Source: Bacteroidota bacterium
GTDB taxonomy: Bacteria; Bacteroidota; Bacteroidia; Bacteroidales; Prolixibacteraceae
Assembly (NCBI GenBank): GCA_023251435.1
Contig: JAHEYU010000011.1
Location: forward strand, 43,334 to 107,333
Direction: 5' to 3'
DNA length: 64,000 nucleotides
How positions within the stretch are numbered: the stretch's first letter is position 1; every line of letters begins with the position of its first letter. Of this stretch, positions 1 to 8,769 are shown piece by piece. The position numbers and the translations under genes were made by a program. Under the pieces are notes generated by a model, which had not been told where the DNA came from, did no database searches, and saw nothing but the letters and a program-made list of their open reading frames with translations.

Positions 1-1086
1 AAGGATGCAGTGGTAGTTGTAACTGGCTGCATGGCCAATAATTTCAAGGAAAAGCTCGAAAGTCAGGACAATATCACTTTTGTGGTTGAAAACAACCGCA
101 AGAGCTCGATTCTTTCACTGGTCGATGCCCATTTTTCAGGAGAAATACTGCATCCCGAACAATTGCCTCAGGACGTATTTCGATACGAACCGGTTCGCAA
201 AAGCCTTCATACCCGCAGTGCCGTAAAAGTTCAGGACGGCTGCGACAATTTCTGCACTTTTTGCATCATCCCCACAGTTCGTGGCCGGGCAGTTTCGCGG
301 CCGGTTGCCGATGTGCTTGAAAGTGTGCGTAAAACCATCGAAAACGGATTCAAGGAAATTGTGGTTACCGGCGTCAACATTGGCCGCTATGAAGATGGTG
401 AATCAAAGTTCGAAGATTTGCTGGCCAAAATACTGGAAGTACCGGGCGATTTTCGTGTGCGTATTTCGTCACTCGAACCCGATGGTTTTGGCGACCGCTT
501 TGTGGAACTTTTCAGTCATCCGAAACTAATGCCGCACCTGCATTTGTGCCTGCAAAGTGGTTCCGAAAAAACATTGCTCCGGATGCGCCGAATGTACGAT
601 GTGGAGCAATTCCGCAAAACAATCAATCAGTTTCGGTCGGTTTATCCTGAATTCAATTTCACAACCGACATCATTGTTGGTTTCCCAGGCGAAACCAACG
701 AAGAATTTCAGCAAACACTGGATGCCGTTGCCGAATTTAATTTCAGCCATGTGCATACCTTTAAATATTCAGTCAGAAAAGGAACCAGGGCAGAACGAAT
801 GGAAAATCATGTTCCGGAGAAAATCAAAACTGCACGGTCAGCGCAAATCAGAGAGCTTTCCGAAGAAAATAAACTTCGTTATTACCAAAGCCTGATTGGA
901 AAAACCCAGAATATTCTGGTTGAAAAAGCGACCAAAACAAAAGCTTCCGGATATGGCGATTTATTTGTTCCGGTTGAATTTCAAGCTAGTGAAATTCAGA
1001 AAAATACCATCCACGCTGTAAAACTAACCGGGCTATCCGGAGAAGGAGAAAAGTTGGTTTTGTTGGGAGAACTTATAGAAGTTTGA
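1..1086 (+). CDS. mtaB: tRNA (N6-threonylcarbamoyladenosine-C2)-methylthiotransferase MtaB, 5' end missing
   Basis: Radical-SAM methylthiotransferase that adds a 2-methylthio group to t6A37 of ANN-decoding tRNAs. The reading frame is already open at base 1, so the start lies upstream; 361 residues are visible and, against a usual length near 430-440, about 75 N-terminal residues are missing. The visible part begins inside the UPF0004 domain (VVTGCMANNF carries one of the three cysteines for the auxiliary Fe-S cluster). The radical-SAM motif CDNFCTFC is at 241-264, followed by IIPTVRGR, which favours MtaB over MiaB. Later come SSLEPDG, CLQSGSEKTLLRMRR and DIIVGFPGE motifs, and a C-terminal TRAM-like domain that binds tRNA. 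RimO is less likely because of the IIPTVRGR context. TGA stop at 1084-1086. Confidence 0.93.
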   Translation, partial: KDAVVVVTGCMANNFKEKLESQDNITFVVENNRKSSILSLVDAHFSGEILHPEQLPQDVFRYEPVRKSLHTRSAVKVQDGCDNFCTFCIIPTVRGRAVSRPVADVLESVRKTIENGFKEIVVTGVNIGRYEDGESKFEDLLAKILEVPGDFRVRISSLEPDGFGDRFVELFSHPKLMPHLHLCLQSGSEKTLLRMRRMYDVEQFRKTINQFRSVYPEFNFTTDIIVGFPGETNEEFQQTLDAVAEFNFSHVHTFKYSVRKGTRAERMENHVPEKIKTARSAQIRELSEENKLRYYQSLIGKTQNILVEKATKTKASGYGDLFVPVEFQASEIQKNTIHAVKLTGLSGEGEKLVLLGELIEV

Positions 1087-1112
1087 CATTCGTTGATTTC
1101 AACTTAATCGAA

Positions 1113-1151
1113 TTTGTCAGATAGATCCGACAAAAAGTGGTAATATTTGTC
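1113..1151. promoter_or_regulatory. candidate operator: TTTGTC-N10-GACAAA plus extra half site
   Basis: The spacer before the DUF4160 gene holds an inverted repeat, tttgtc at 1113-1118 and gacaaa at 1129-1134, with a further tttgtc copy at 1146-1151. Half sites about one and a half helical turns apart would suit a dimeric repressor, such as autoregulation by the small downstream pair. This is inference from symmetry alone; in AT-rich DNA such a match can arise by chance. Confidence 0.25.
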
Positions 1152-1202
1152 AAATGCGCTTTACAGAAATGTTTAAATTTGATGCGATCAAACTTTTAAG
1201 AT

Positions 1203-1463
1203 ATGCCAGAAATATCTAGTTTTTATGGGATAATCATCAGAATGTATTTTGTTGATCACAATCCCCCGCATTTTCACGCAGACTATCAGGGATTTAAAGC
1301 TGAATATGATATTCAGACACTTATACTACTAAATGGAGCATTACCTAAAAGGGCTCATGCGCTTGTATTGGAATGGGCTTCTCTTCACAGAGAAGAACTA
1401 ATTGAAGATTGGCATCTTGCTTCAGTCCCAGCAACTTTAAAAAACATAAACCCTTTAGACTAA
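1203..1463 (+). CDS. DUF4160 domain protein (86 aa)
   Basis: Small soluble protein matching the DUF4160 family: it opens with MPEISSFYGIIIRMYFVDH and carries the family signature HNPPHFHADY at residues 19-28, then a helical part ending in WASLHREELIEDW. Length (86 aa) is normal for the family. No function is established. It lies 6 bp upstream of a DUF2442 gene; such pairs recur in many bacterial genomes and have been suspected of being toxin-antitoxin-like, but neither protein here shows a recognisable nuclease or DNA-binding motif. The His-rich signature could bind metal. Identity is fairly sure, role unknown. Confidence 0.85.
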   Translation: MPEISSFYGIIIRMYFVDHNPPHFHADYQGFKAEYDIQTLILLNGALPKRAHALVLEWASLHREELIEDWHLASVPATLKNINPLD

Positions 1464-1469
1464 ATTATT

Positions 1470-1694
1470 ATGAATGAAGTAATTGACTTGAAGGTTTTAG
1501 ATGATTACCAGATATGGATCAGGTTCAAAGATGGAATTGAAAAAATAATTAATATTCAGAAGTTTTTGGGGAAAGGCATTTCAAAAGAATTACTTGAATA
1601 CGAAAACTTTAAAAAGGTTACAATTGAGCCTGGTGGAGGTATTGCATGGTACAATGGCTTCGATTTTTGTCCGAACTACCTCAAAGAATTGTGA
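1470..1694 (+). CDS. DUF2442 domain protein (74 aa)
   Basis: Small protein of the DUF2442 family, recognised from the N-terminal strand pattern (VIDLKVLDDYQIWIRFKDGIEKIINI) and the later GGGIAWYNGFDFCPNYL stretch, where the family usually has a G-x-x-W-P-like turn followed by its end. It starts 6 bp after the DUF4160 gene and is surely co-transcribed with it. The pair sits between mtaB and an acyl-CoA carboxylase gene, with no obvious link to either, which suggests a small mobile or accessory unit. Function is unknown. Confidence 0.8.
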   Translation: MNEVIDLKVLDDYQIWIRFKDGIEKIINIQKFLGKGISKELLEYENFKKVTIEPGGGIAWYNGFDFCPNYLKEL

Positions 1695-1757
1695 AACGTG
1701 GTGAACCAATTGATTGTTTCCTTTGTCTAAGTGATTTAAACTTTTCTGTTTAATCAG

Positions 1758-3326
1758 ATGACGGTAAAAATTAAACAAAACGAAGCGCGAATCAAATCTC
1801 CCGAGTTTCAGGAGAACTTCAGAAATTACGAAGAAGTATTAAAAACCTTCCGTGAAAAGCTCGCGGAAGTAAGTTTGCACGGTTCCGAAACTGCTGTTGA
1901 GAAGCATCGTTCGCGCGGAAAACTGCTGGCCCGTGAACGAATTAACTTGCTGGTCGATCCCCAAACACCGTTTCTCGAATTGTCTTCCTTCGCCGCTTAC
2001 AATCAATATGATAATGCATTTCCTTCCGCCGGAATTATTACCGGAATCGGTGTCGTTCAGGGTCGCGAATGCCTGATTATTGCCAACGATGCCACCGTCA
2101 AAGGCGGAACCTACATTCGCGAAACCATCAAAAAACACGTTCGGGCACAGGAAATCGCCCGCCAAAATAAACTTATTTGCATTTATTTGGTCGATTCAGG
2201 AGGTATTTATTTGCCTGAACAAGCCAACGTTTTTCCCGACCGTTTCGATTTTGGCCGGGTATTTTACAATCAGGCCAGAATGTCGGCTGAAGGAATTCCG
2301 CAGATTTCGGTGGTGATGGGTTCGTGCACAGCTGGTGGCGCTTACGTTCCTGCCATGAGCGACGAAACCATCATGGTGCGCAATCAGGGAACCATTTTTA
2401 TTGGCGGACCCCCACTCGTTTTGGCAGCTACCGGCGAAGAGGTGACTCCCGAAGAGTTGGGTGGCGCCGAGGTACATACTTCAGTTTCAGGCGTGGCCGA
2501 TCACATTGCAGAAGACGATGTTCATGCGTTGCAAATTTGCCGCGATATTATTTCAGGATTGCCTGTCACGGAGAAACAAAAAATAGATATTCAGCCATCA
2601 AAAGAACCGCTTTTCCCTTCTGAAGAATTGTATGGATTGTTACCGACTGATCTGAAAAAACCAATCAATGCCCATGCGATTATCGATCGGCTGGCTGATG
2701 GAAGCGGATTTCAGGAATTCAAGGCCAACTACGGAAAAACACTGGTAACCGGCTTTGCACGAATCTGGGGATTTCCCATTGGTATCATTGCCAACAACAG
2801 TTTTTTAACTTCGGAAAGCTCTCTGAAAGGTGCCCATTTTATTCAGTTGTGCGTGCAGCGGAAAATTCCACTGCTATTTCTGCAAAATATTACCGGATTT
2901 ATTGTGGGTAAAAAATACGAACATCAGGGCATTGCGCGCGATGGTGCCAAACTGATCAACGCGGTCGCAAACGCTTCAGTTCCAAAGTTTACGGTGGTGA
3001 TTGGCGGCTCTTTTGGCGCCGGAAATTATGCGATGGCCGGGCGTTCTTTCGATCCAAATTTCCTTTTTATGTGGCCGCATTCACGTATTTCGGTGATGGG
3101 TGGAGAACAGGCTTCCGGCGTTCTGAAAAGTATTGGCAGCAATGGGTCGGGAGATAAATTACTCGAACAGTTTAATGAAGAAAGTACAGCATATTACAGT
3201 TCATCGCGATTGTGGGACGATGGAATTATCGATCCGGCAGATACCAGAAAAATTTTGGCAATGGTCATATCTGTTTCGCTGAACCGACCGTTTGGAGAAC
3301 CTGGATATGGGGTGTTCAGGATGTGA
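1758..3326 (+). CDS. liuB: acyl-CoA carboxylase carboxyltransferase subunit, methylcrotonoyl-CoA carboxylase beta type
   Basis: Carboxyltransferase half of a biotin-dependent acyl-CoA carboxylase, 522 aa. It has the two crotonase-like carboxyltransferase domains of this family: the first with [18 protein letters not shown] and the oxyanion segment [16 protein letters not shown], the second with [13 protein letters not shown] and [15 protein letters not shown]. The YLPEQ and MGGEQA wording and the length match methylcrotonoyl-CoA carboxylase beta better than propionyl-CoA carboxylase. It would transfer carboxyl from biotin to 3-methylcrotonyl-CoA to give 3-methylglutaconyl-CoA. The partner biotin carboxylase is two genes downstream (4427) and the next enzyme of leucine breakdown follows directly (3545), which supports the substrate. 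Substrate choice is inferred, not shown by a diagnostic residue. Confidence 0.88.
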   Translation: MTVKIKQNEARIKSPEFQENFRNYEEVLKTFREKLAEVSLHGSETAVEKHRSRGKLLARERINLLVDPQTPFLELSSFAAYNQYDNAFPSAGIITGIGVVQGRECLIIANDATVKGGTYIRETIKKHVRAQEIARQNKLICIYLVDSGGIYLPEQANVFPDRFDFGRVFYNQARMSAEGIPQISVVMGSCTAGGAYVPAMSDETIMVRNQGTIFIGGPPLVLAATGEEVTPEELGGAEVHTSVSGVADHIAEDDVHALQICRDIISGLPVTEKQKIDIQPSKEPLFPSEELYGLLPTDLKKPINAHAIIDRLADGSGFQEFKANYGKTLVTGFARIWGFPIGIIANNSFLTSESSLKGAHFIQLCVQRKIPLLFLQNITGFIVGKKYEHQGIARDGAKLINAVANASVPKFTVVIGGSFGAGNYAMAGRSFDPNFLFMWPHSRISVMGGEQASGVLKSIGSNGSGDKLLEQFNEESTAYYSSSRLWDDGIIDPADTRKILAMVISVSLNRPFGEPGYGVFRM

Positions 3327-3337
3327 ATGGAGTTCCA

Positions 3338-3366
3338 TGTTTCAGGTTCCAAGTTCCAGGTTGGCA
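3338..3366. repeat. dispersed intergenic repeat, ggttcc/ttccagg family
   Basis: The spacer after liuB holds imperfect copies of a short unit (tttcaggttcc, then aagttccaggtt). The same wording returns at 40285-40320 and, decayed, at 6446-6473. The rest of the 218-bp spacer up to the hydratase start shows no gene. Confidence 0.5.
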
Positions 3367-3544
3367 TCACATTTCGGAGCATATCCTTCCTCCACATTTG
3401 AGGGATATGAATTGCAAAAATTACCACAACGTGGTAAAATATTAATGACCTCCAGTAAAACTGGGGAATGAAATATAGTGGAGAAAATGAACCCCAAGTG
3501 GGTTCATTTGATAATATATATTGATTAAACGAAAATACAAAAGT

Positions 3545-4336
3545 GTGAAAAACGGATATAAATATATTGAAGTTAAGATTGAGAAAAACGTTGCCCGGAT
3601 ATCATTAAATCGTCCGGAGCGGCACAACGCTTTGATTCTGGAAATGATTTCGGAACTGAGTCAGGCACTGGATGAGGTTTCCGGCAGAAATGACCTGCTT
3701 TTTATGGTACTTTCGGGAAATGGCCGATCATATTGTGCCGGTGCCGATCTGAATTGGTTCTACGGATCAGATGAAAACAATCAGGAGGAAAATGCGGCGC
3801 GCTATAAACATTTGGCAGATCTGCTATTGAAATTATACCAACTGCCATTGATTACCATTGCATGTGCCCGCGGAAACGTATTCGGCGGTGGTATTGGACT
3901 GATGGCGGTCTGTGATTTTGTGCTGGCCGAAGCAAACACCCGCTTCATGTTCAGCGAAGTAAAACTGGGCCTTTTGCCCGCTACAATTTTGCCATTTGTT
4001 GCCAAAAGGTTGTCAGTTCAGAATCTGCGAAAGTGGATTTTGACAGGAAGCTTATTCAATGCTCCCGAAGCAAATCAGTCCGGTTTGGTGGATGTTTTAT
4101 ACGAAGAAGATCAGTTGGAAAAGACATTGTCAGAATTTATGAACTCTTTCGATTCGGCAGCGCCTTCTGCAGTAAAAAGGGCGAAAAACATGATCAATCA
4201 GGTGACATCCGGGGGCATCGATGTAAATGATACGGCCTTGACCGCAGTCATTCTGGCAGAAGCGCTTTCCTCGCCTGATGGACAGGAAGGAATCAGGGCA
4301 TTTCTGGAAAAACGGAAACCGGAGTGGAAAAAGTAG
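3545..4336 (+). CDS. liuC: enoyl-CoA hydratase/isomerase family, probable methylglutaconyl-CoA hydratase
   Basis: Crotonase-fold enzyme, 263 aa from the GTG at 3545. An in-frame TTG at 3521 would add eight residues, but the GTG gives the usual distance to the first family motif (ISLNRPERHNAL). Oxyanion-hole segments are GRSYCAGADLNWF and CARGNVFGGGIGLMAVCDF; the FMFSEVKLGLLPA stretch carries the Glu expected of hydratases. Position between the two subunits of a methylcrotonoyl-CoA carboxylase suggests it hydrates 3-methylglutaconyl-CoA to HMG-CoA, as LiuC does in other bacteria. A general short-chain enoyl-CoA hydratase is the alternative. The stop codon is followed at once by a cagtcgcagt repeat. 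Confidence 0.83.
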   Translation: MKNGYKYIEVKIEKNVARISLNRPERHNALILEMISELSQALDEVSGRNDLLFMVLSGNGRSYCAGADLNWFYGSDENNQEENAARYKHLADLLLKLYQLPLITIACARGNVFGGGIGLMAVCDFVLAEANTRFMFSEVKLGLLPATILPFVAKRLSVQNLRKWILTGSLFNAPEANQSGLVDVLYEEDQLEKTLSEFMNSFDSAAPSAVKRAKNMINQVTSGGIDVNDTALTAVILAEALSSPDGQEGIRAFLEKRKPEWKK

Positions 4337-4415
4337 GCAGTCGCAGTAAAAAGTTTTCAGATATAAAGCAAGCGGCTGGCGGCTGGTAACTAGCTGCTGG
4401 CACAACAACAATAAC
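4337..4415. repeat. intergenic repeats: cagtcgcagt..gttttcag and gctggcggctgg
   Basis: The 90-bp spacer between the hydratase and biotin carboxylase genes begins with gcagtcgcagt and gttttcag (4337-4360), which recur after the biotin carboxylase gene (6407-6429) and after the first sulfatase gene (54865-54932). A second unit (gcggctggcggctgg, then agctgctgg) follows. No terminator or gene seen here. Confidence 0.5.
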
Positions 4416-4426
4416 AATACATAAGC

Positions 4427-6418
4427 GTGAAGTCATTCAAAAAAATTCTAATAGCCAACCGGGGTGAAATTGCAGTTCGGATCATACGGGCAGCACAAAA
4501 GAACGGCATTCGAACTGTGGCAGTTTATGCCGCTGACGATGCTGAATCTCTGCATGTTTCGCTGGCAGATGAAGCTGTTTTGCTTTCAGGGAAAAGCTTG
4601 AATGAAACGTATCTGAATCAGGATAAAATCATTCAGATTGCCTTGAAAACTGCTGTTGAAGCCATTCATCCCGGTTATGGATTTCTTTCAGAGAATGCCG
4701 GTTTTGCTCAAAAGGTGGCCGATTCAGGACTTGTTTTTATCGGTCCTTCTCCTGAAAATATCCGCCTGATGGGCGAAAAAAATCAGGCTTTCAGATATGT
4801 CGAATCCCTGGGAATACCCATTTTGCCTTCGTTTCGCGGAACAGTTGCAGAATTGGTTCAGCACACTTCTGAAATGGAATTTCCGGTGATGGTGAAAGCC
4901 TCTGCTGGCGGGGGTGGAAAAGGGATGGTGATTTGCAATTCAGGCGAAGAGTTGTTGCCGGCACTTGAAAAAGCAGAACGTCAGGCAATCAACTATTTCG
5001 GAAACGGAGATTTGTTTGTCGAAAAATATTTGCCAAAAGCACGCCACATCGAAGTGCAACTTCTGGCTGATCATCATGGAAATGTACTTCACTTTTTCGA
5101 ACGGGAATGTTCCGTTCAGCGAAACTTTCAGAAGATTATCGAAGAAGCGCCATCACCTTCCATCAGTGAAGATCTTCGCAATCAGCTTACTTACGCTGCC
5201 GTAAAAATTGCCCGTTCGATGAATTACCGGAATGCCGGAACCATCGAATTTTTGTTGGACGAAACCGGTCATTTTTATTTTTTGGAGATGAATACCCGCA
5301 TCCAGGTAGAGCATCCGGTTACTGAAATGATTACCAACAGCGATCTGGTTTCGTTGCAGCTGCTGGTGGCTGCAGGAAATCCATTTCCGATGAAACAGGA
5401 AGATATTCTGATTTTGGGACATGCCATCGAAGTGCGGCTTTGTGCCGAAGATGCCGGCAGAAATTTTCTTCCATCGGCAGGAAAAATACATGTTTGGGAT
5501 TTTCCGGAAGAGCAAAATATTCGCCTTGAAACTTTTGTTTCGGAAGGAATAACAGTCTCGTCCAATTACGATTCATTGCTGGCAAAAATAATCATCAGCG
5601 GCGAAAACCGCGAATTGGCAACAGGCAAAATGCAGCAACTCCTTTCAAAAACCTGTATTTCAGGAATTCACACCAACCTTTCGTTTTTATCAGGACTGGT
5701 CGAAAGCAATGCATTTCAGGAGAATAAAATTTATACGCGGTATATTGACGAGAAGCTGGAATTGATCAACCGCAAGGTTCTGGAGAAAAGAAATAATCTG
5801 AACAAGCACAAACTGGTTATAGCCTACCTTATTTTTCATTTTCAGCAAAAAAATTACGCCAAAAATTCTGTTTGGAATCAGATTGGTTTCTGGAGAATGA
5901 TGCCTCAATTTGAGGTTTCAGTTGAAGGAGAAAAATACAAATGTGAAATTGAGAACGAAAATATTTTCAAAATAAATCATCAGGAATATCAGGTAAACGG
6001 CTGGAAACTGACAGGCAAAAAACTTGGAATTAACATTGATCAGCAGACGGAAACGTTTCATGTTATTGAAGAAATCGGGAAAACATTGATTGGAACGCAA
6101 AGCTTTACATTTGAGCTGCAAAGCAACTGTTTGCTTAATCAGGCCAAAGTTGACCGTAAAAATCTGGAAACCATAAAGATTTTCGAGAACCTTATTTGTG
6201 CCGATTTGTTTGGTAGGGTATTGAAAATAAATGTAGGCGAAGGAGATACAGTCACTTCGGGACAAACATTGCTGACGCTGGAATCGATGAAAACCGAAAT
6301 TCATGTACTTTGTGCAGTTGATGCAAAGGTTAAAAAGATTCACATCGAAGAAGGAAATACCGTAATTGAAAAGCAATTGCTGGTGGAACTGGAAGAAAAT
6401 AGTGTTCAGTCGCAGTAA
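4427..6418 (+). CDS. liuD: biotin carboxylase with C-terminal biotinyl domain, methylcrotonoyl-CoA carboxylase alpha type
   Basis: ATP-dependent biotin carboxylase, 663 aa, starting at GTG 4427 with the classic KKILIANRGEIAVRIIRAA. Domains in order: N-terminal pre-ATP-grasp (1-115), ATP-grasp with glycine-rich loop KASAGGGGKGM (about 155-165), HIEVQLLADHHGN and EMNTRIQVEHPVTE, the biotin carboxylase C domain with GHAIEVRLCAEDA, a poorly conserved linker, and a biotinyl domain with ESMKTE, where Lys622 is the biotinylation site. Together with the carboxyltransferase at 1758 it forms an acyl-CoA carboxylase; length and domain plan match methylcrotonoyl- or propionyl-CoA carboxylase alpha. The last four codons and the stop (cag tcg cag taa) coincide with an intergenic repeat. 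Confidence 0.9.
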   Translation: MKSFKKILIANRGEIAVRIIRAAQKNGIRTVAVYAADDAESLHVSLADEAVLLSGKSLNETYLNQDKIIQIALKTAVEAIHPGYGFLSENAGFAQKVADSGLVFIGPSPENIRLMGEKNQAFRYVESLGIPILPSFRGTVAELVQHTSEMEFPVMVKASAGGGGKGMVICNSGEELLPALEKAERQAINYFGNGDLFVEKYLPKARHIEVQLLADHHGNVLHFFERECSVQRNFQKIIEEAPSPSISEDLRNQLTYAAVKIARSMNYRNAGTIEFLLDETGHFYFLEMNTRIQVEHPVTEMITNSDLVSLQLLVAAGNPFPMKQEDILILGHAIEVRLCAEDAGRNFLPSAGKIHVWDFPEEQNIRLETFVSEGITVSSNYDSLLAKIIISGENRELATGKMQQLLSKTCISGIHTNLSFLSGLVESNAFQENKIYTRYIDEKLELINRKVLEKRNNLNKHKLVIAYLIFHFQQKNYAKNSVWNQIGFWRMMPQFEVSVEGEKYKCEIENENIFKINHQEYQVNGWKLTGKKLGINIDQQTETFHVIEEIGKTLIGTQSFTFELQSNCLLNQAKVDRKNLETIKIFENLICADLFGRVLKINVGEGDTVTSGQTLLTLESMKTEIHVLCAVDAKVKKIHIEEGNTVIEKQLLVELEENSVQSQ

Positions 6419-6475
6419 TCAGTTTTCAGAAAAAATAGCTGCAAAAACTTGAAATTTGGAACTTGAAACTATAGA
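6407..6475. repeat. intergenic repeats overlapping the end of the biotin carboxylase gene
   Basis: cagtcgcagtaatcagttttcag (6407-6429) spans the last codons and stop of the upstream gene, and acttgaaatttggaacttg (from 6449) resembles the ggttcc family seen at 3338 and 40285. The spacer has no other feature. Confidence 0.5.
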
Positions 6476-6477
6476 GA

Positions 6478-7632
6478 ATGAATGCATTATTAAACGAAAA
6501 ACATCATCAGATACGAGCGAAAGTCCGTCATTTTGCCGAGAAGTTCATCAAACCGGTGATCGATGATTTTGACGAAAAGGAGATATTCCCGGTTGAACTG
6601 GTTCTCGAAATGGGTAAAACAGGCATACTGGGAATGCAGGTTCCTGAAGAATTCGGCGGGCAGGGAGCCGATTATCTTTCGTACATCATTGCTATTGAGG
6701 AAGTAGCGCGGATCGACAGTTCGATGGCTGCCACGCTGGCTGCGCACAACTCGCTCGGAGTTGGCCCAATTCTGCAATTTGGCACACAAAAACAAAAAGA
6801 AAAATTTCTTCCGGCATTTTGTACCGGTGAAAAGCTTTGGGCTTTCGGTCTGACCGAAGAAAACGCAGGCTCCGATGCACAGGGAGTTGAAACAACAGCG
6901 GTGATTGCCGGAGATGAATTTCTGGTGAACGGTTCAAAAAAATACATCACCAATGGTACTTCTGAAATTTCGGCTGGAATGACCACCTTGGCCCTTACCG
7001 GCGAAAAAGATGGGCGAAAAGAATTCACTGCCATACTGATCGAAAAAGAACGCGAAGGTTTTATCCGCGAAACCATGAAAAACAAACTGGTATGGCGTGC
7101 CGCAGATAACGGAATGTTGTATTTCAACGATTGCCGGGTTCCGCTCGAAAACCAGCTGGGTGAGCGCGGATACGGCTTTAAAATCATGCTGAAAACACTT
7201 GATTCCGGACGTTTGTCGATTGCAGCCATTGGTCTCGGACTTGCACAGGGAGCCTACGAAATTGCACTTGCATATTCAAAACACCGCAAACAATTCGGAA
7301 AATCATTGAGCGAATTTCAGGTCATCGCCTTCAAACTGGCTGACATGGCTGTAAAAATTGAAAATGCACGGAACTCATTGTACAATGCCTGCTGGCTGAA
7401 AGACAACGGACATTCGTACGCACAACAAGCCGCCATGTCGAAACTGTATTGCTCCGAAATTGCACGTGAAGTAGCAGACGAAGCGGTTCAGATTTTAGGT
7501 GGCGCCGGCCTTTTTAAGAACCGTGAATGGCCCATCGAACGCTTTTACCGTGACCAGCGGTTGCTGCAGATTGGCGAGGGAACTTCCGAAATTCTCCGCA
7601 TGGTAATTTCTCGGAATATCCTGAAAGAGTAA
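6478..7632 (+). CDS. acyl-CoA dehydrogenase
   Basis: FAD-dependent acyl-CoA dehydrogenase, 384 aa, full family length. Visible motifs: GMQVPEEFGGQGAD, WAFGLTEENAGSDAQG (flavin and substrate binding), SKHRKQFGKSLSEFQ, ADMAVKIENARNSLYNA, LGGAGLFKNREWPIERFYRDQRLLQIGEGTSEILR. The Glu of GEGT (Glu367) sits at the catalytic-base position of short/medium-chain dehydrogenases. At the position where isovaleryl-CoA dehydrogenases carry their base (LERL-like segment) this protein reads DSGRLSIAA, with Gly. So although the neighbours point to isovaleryl-CoA in leucine breakdown, the active site is of the general short-chain type, and the substrate could be another short branched or straight acyl-CoA. It follows the biotin carboxylase gene by 59 bp. 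Confidence 0.9.
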   Translation: MNALLNEKHHQIRAKVRHFAEKFIKPVIDDFDEKEIFPVELVLEMGKTGILGMQVPEEFGGQGADYLSYIIAIEEVARIDSSMAATLAAHNSLGVGPILQFGTQKQKEKFLPAFCTGEKLWAFGLTEENAGSDAQGVETTAVIAGDEFLVNGSKKYITNGTSEISAGMTTLALTGEKDGRKEFTAILIEKEREGFIRETMKNKLVWRAADNGMLYFNDCRVPLENQLGERGYGFKIMLKTLDSGRLSIAAIGLGLAQGAYEIALAYSKHRKQFGKSLSEFQVIAFKLADMAVKIENARNSLYNACWLKDNGHSYAQQAAMSKLYCSEIAREVADEAVQILGGAGLFKNREWPIERFYRDQRLLQIGEGTSEILRMVISRNILKE

Positions 7633-7725
7633 AAAAGTGTGGAGTGAACTAAAATTCGGAGTGCCTAAAGTTATTTCGGTTTACCAATCATAACCGGAAA
7701 AACTGTAATTTGCCGGAAGTTTTGA

Positions 7726-7758
7726 CATTCATAATTCATCATTCATAATTCATCATTC
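7726..7758. repeat. tandem repeat of a 14-bp unit before fni
   Basis: Two adjacent copies of cattcataattcat (7726-7739, 7740-7753) and the start of a third end only a few bases before the fni start codon at 7762. The rest of the 129-bp spacer shows no terminator. Confidence 0.6.
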
Positions 7759-7761
7759 TCA

Positions 7762-8769
7762 ATGGCTTCCGACCGAAAACTCGAACACATCAAACTGGCG
7801 CTTGATTCGCAGACCAAACTGAACGAGCAAGACCTGCGTTTCAACTACGAACCCATGCTGGCTGCACATCCTGCAAATTTGGATTTGAACATTAATTTCC
7901 TCGGAAAAACGATGCGGACTCCCATCTGGGTTTCGAGTATGACTGGCGGAACCGGTGTGGCGAAAACGATCAACGGCAACATAGCACGCGCCTGCCGCGA
8001 ATTCGGAATGGGAATGGGACTCGGCTCCTGCCGCAAATTACTATTCGGAAAAACCAATTGGGACGATTTTAATTTCAGGGATGAAATAGGCGATCAGCCA
8101 TTTTGGGCGAATCTGGGAATTGCACAGGTGGAAGAATTGCTGGCCTCAAAGAATATTCAGGAAGTGGTTGATCTGGTTGGCGAATTACGTGCCGATGGAT
8201 TGATCGTGCATGTAAATCCGTTGCAGGAATGGTTTCAGCCTGAAGGAAACCGATTGAAACAATCGCCTTTGCAAACGATTCAGCAATTGCTCACCCAGGT
8301 TGATTTGAAGATTATCGTGAAAGAAGTTGGTCAGGGTTTTGGTCCTGAAAGTATGCGACAATTGCTTGCCCTCCCGATAGAAGCCATCGAATTTGGAGCT
8401 TACGGAGGAACTAACTTCGCCAAACTTGAAATGTTGCGTGACGATCCCCAAAAATTGGAAGCAAGTTTGCCGTTTGCTTTTGTGGGTCAGTCGGCCAGTC
8501 AAATGGTTGATTCAGTCAACCTAATCCTGAAAGAAAATCCGAATCCGGCATGTCGGCAACTGATCATTTCAGGCGGCATTCAAAACGCGCTCGACGGTTA
8601 TTTCCTGACTTCAAAAAGCCAGCTTCCAGCTGTTTTCGGAATGGCTTCAGCCGTTTTGAAACACGCCTCGGTAAGTTACAAATCACTTGCCGCTTTCCTC
8701 CAAAATCAAATTCAGGCGCTTCAACTTGCAAATGCTTTTTTGAAAATTAATCCCGATTATCATGGATAA
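7762..8769 (+). CDS. fni: type 2 isopentenyl-diphosphate delta-isomerase
   Basis: FMN- and NAD(P)H-dependent isomerase that interconverts IPP and DMAPP, 335 aa, close to the family length. Seen: RKLEHIKLAL at the start (family R-K-x-x-H), WVSSMTGGT (FMN site), GMGLGSCR, LIVHVNPLQEWFQPEGN, IIVKEVGQGFG, EFGAYGGTNFAKLE, and SGGIQNALDG near the phosphate-binding end. Its stop at 8769 overlaps the start of HMG-CoA reductase (8762), so the two are translationally coupled. The gene opens a mevalonate block that follows the leucine-catabolic genes on the same strand. A bacterium using the mevalonate route needs an isomerase, which fits. Confidence 0.93.
   Translation: MASDRKLEHIKLALDSQTKLNEQDLRFNYEPMLAAHPANLDLNINFLGKTMRTPIWVSSMTGGTGVAKTINGNIARACREFGMGMGLGSCRKLLFGKTNWDDFNFRDEIGDQPFWANLGIAQVEELLASKNIQEVVDLVGELRADGLIVHVNPLQEWFQPEGNRLKQSPLQTIQQLLTQVDLKIIVKEVGQGFGPESMRQLLALPIEAIEFGAYGGTNFAKLEMLRDDPQKLEASLPFAFVGQSASQMVDSVNLILKENPNPACRQLIISGGIQNALDGYFLTSKSQLPAVFGMASAVLKHASVSYKSLAAFLQNQIQALQLANAFLKINPDYHG

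Noticed and set aside
7726..7758. Possible CRISPR-like repeat
   Set aside because: Units are 14 bp, directly adjacent and without spacers; no cas genes are in the window.
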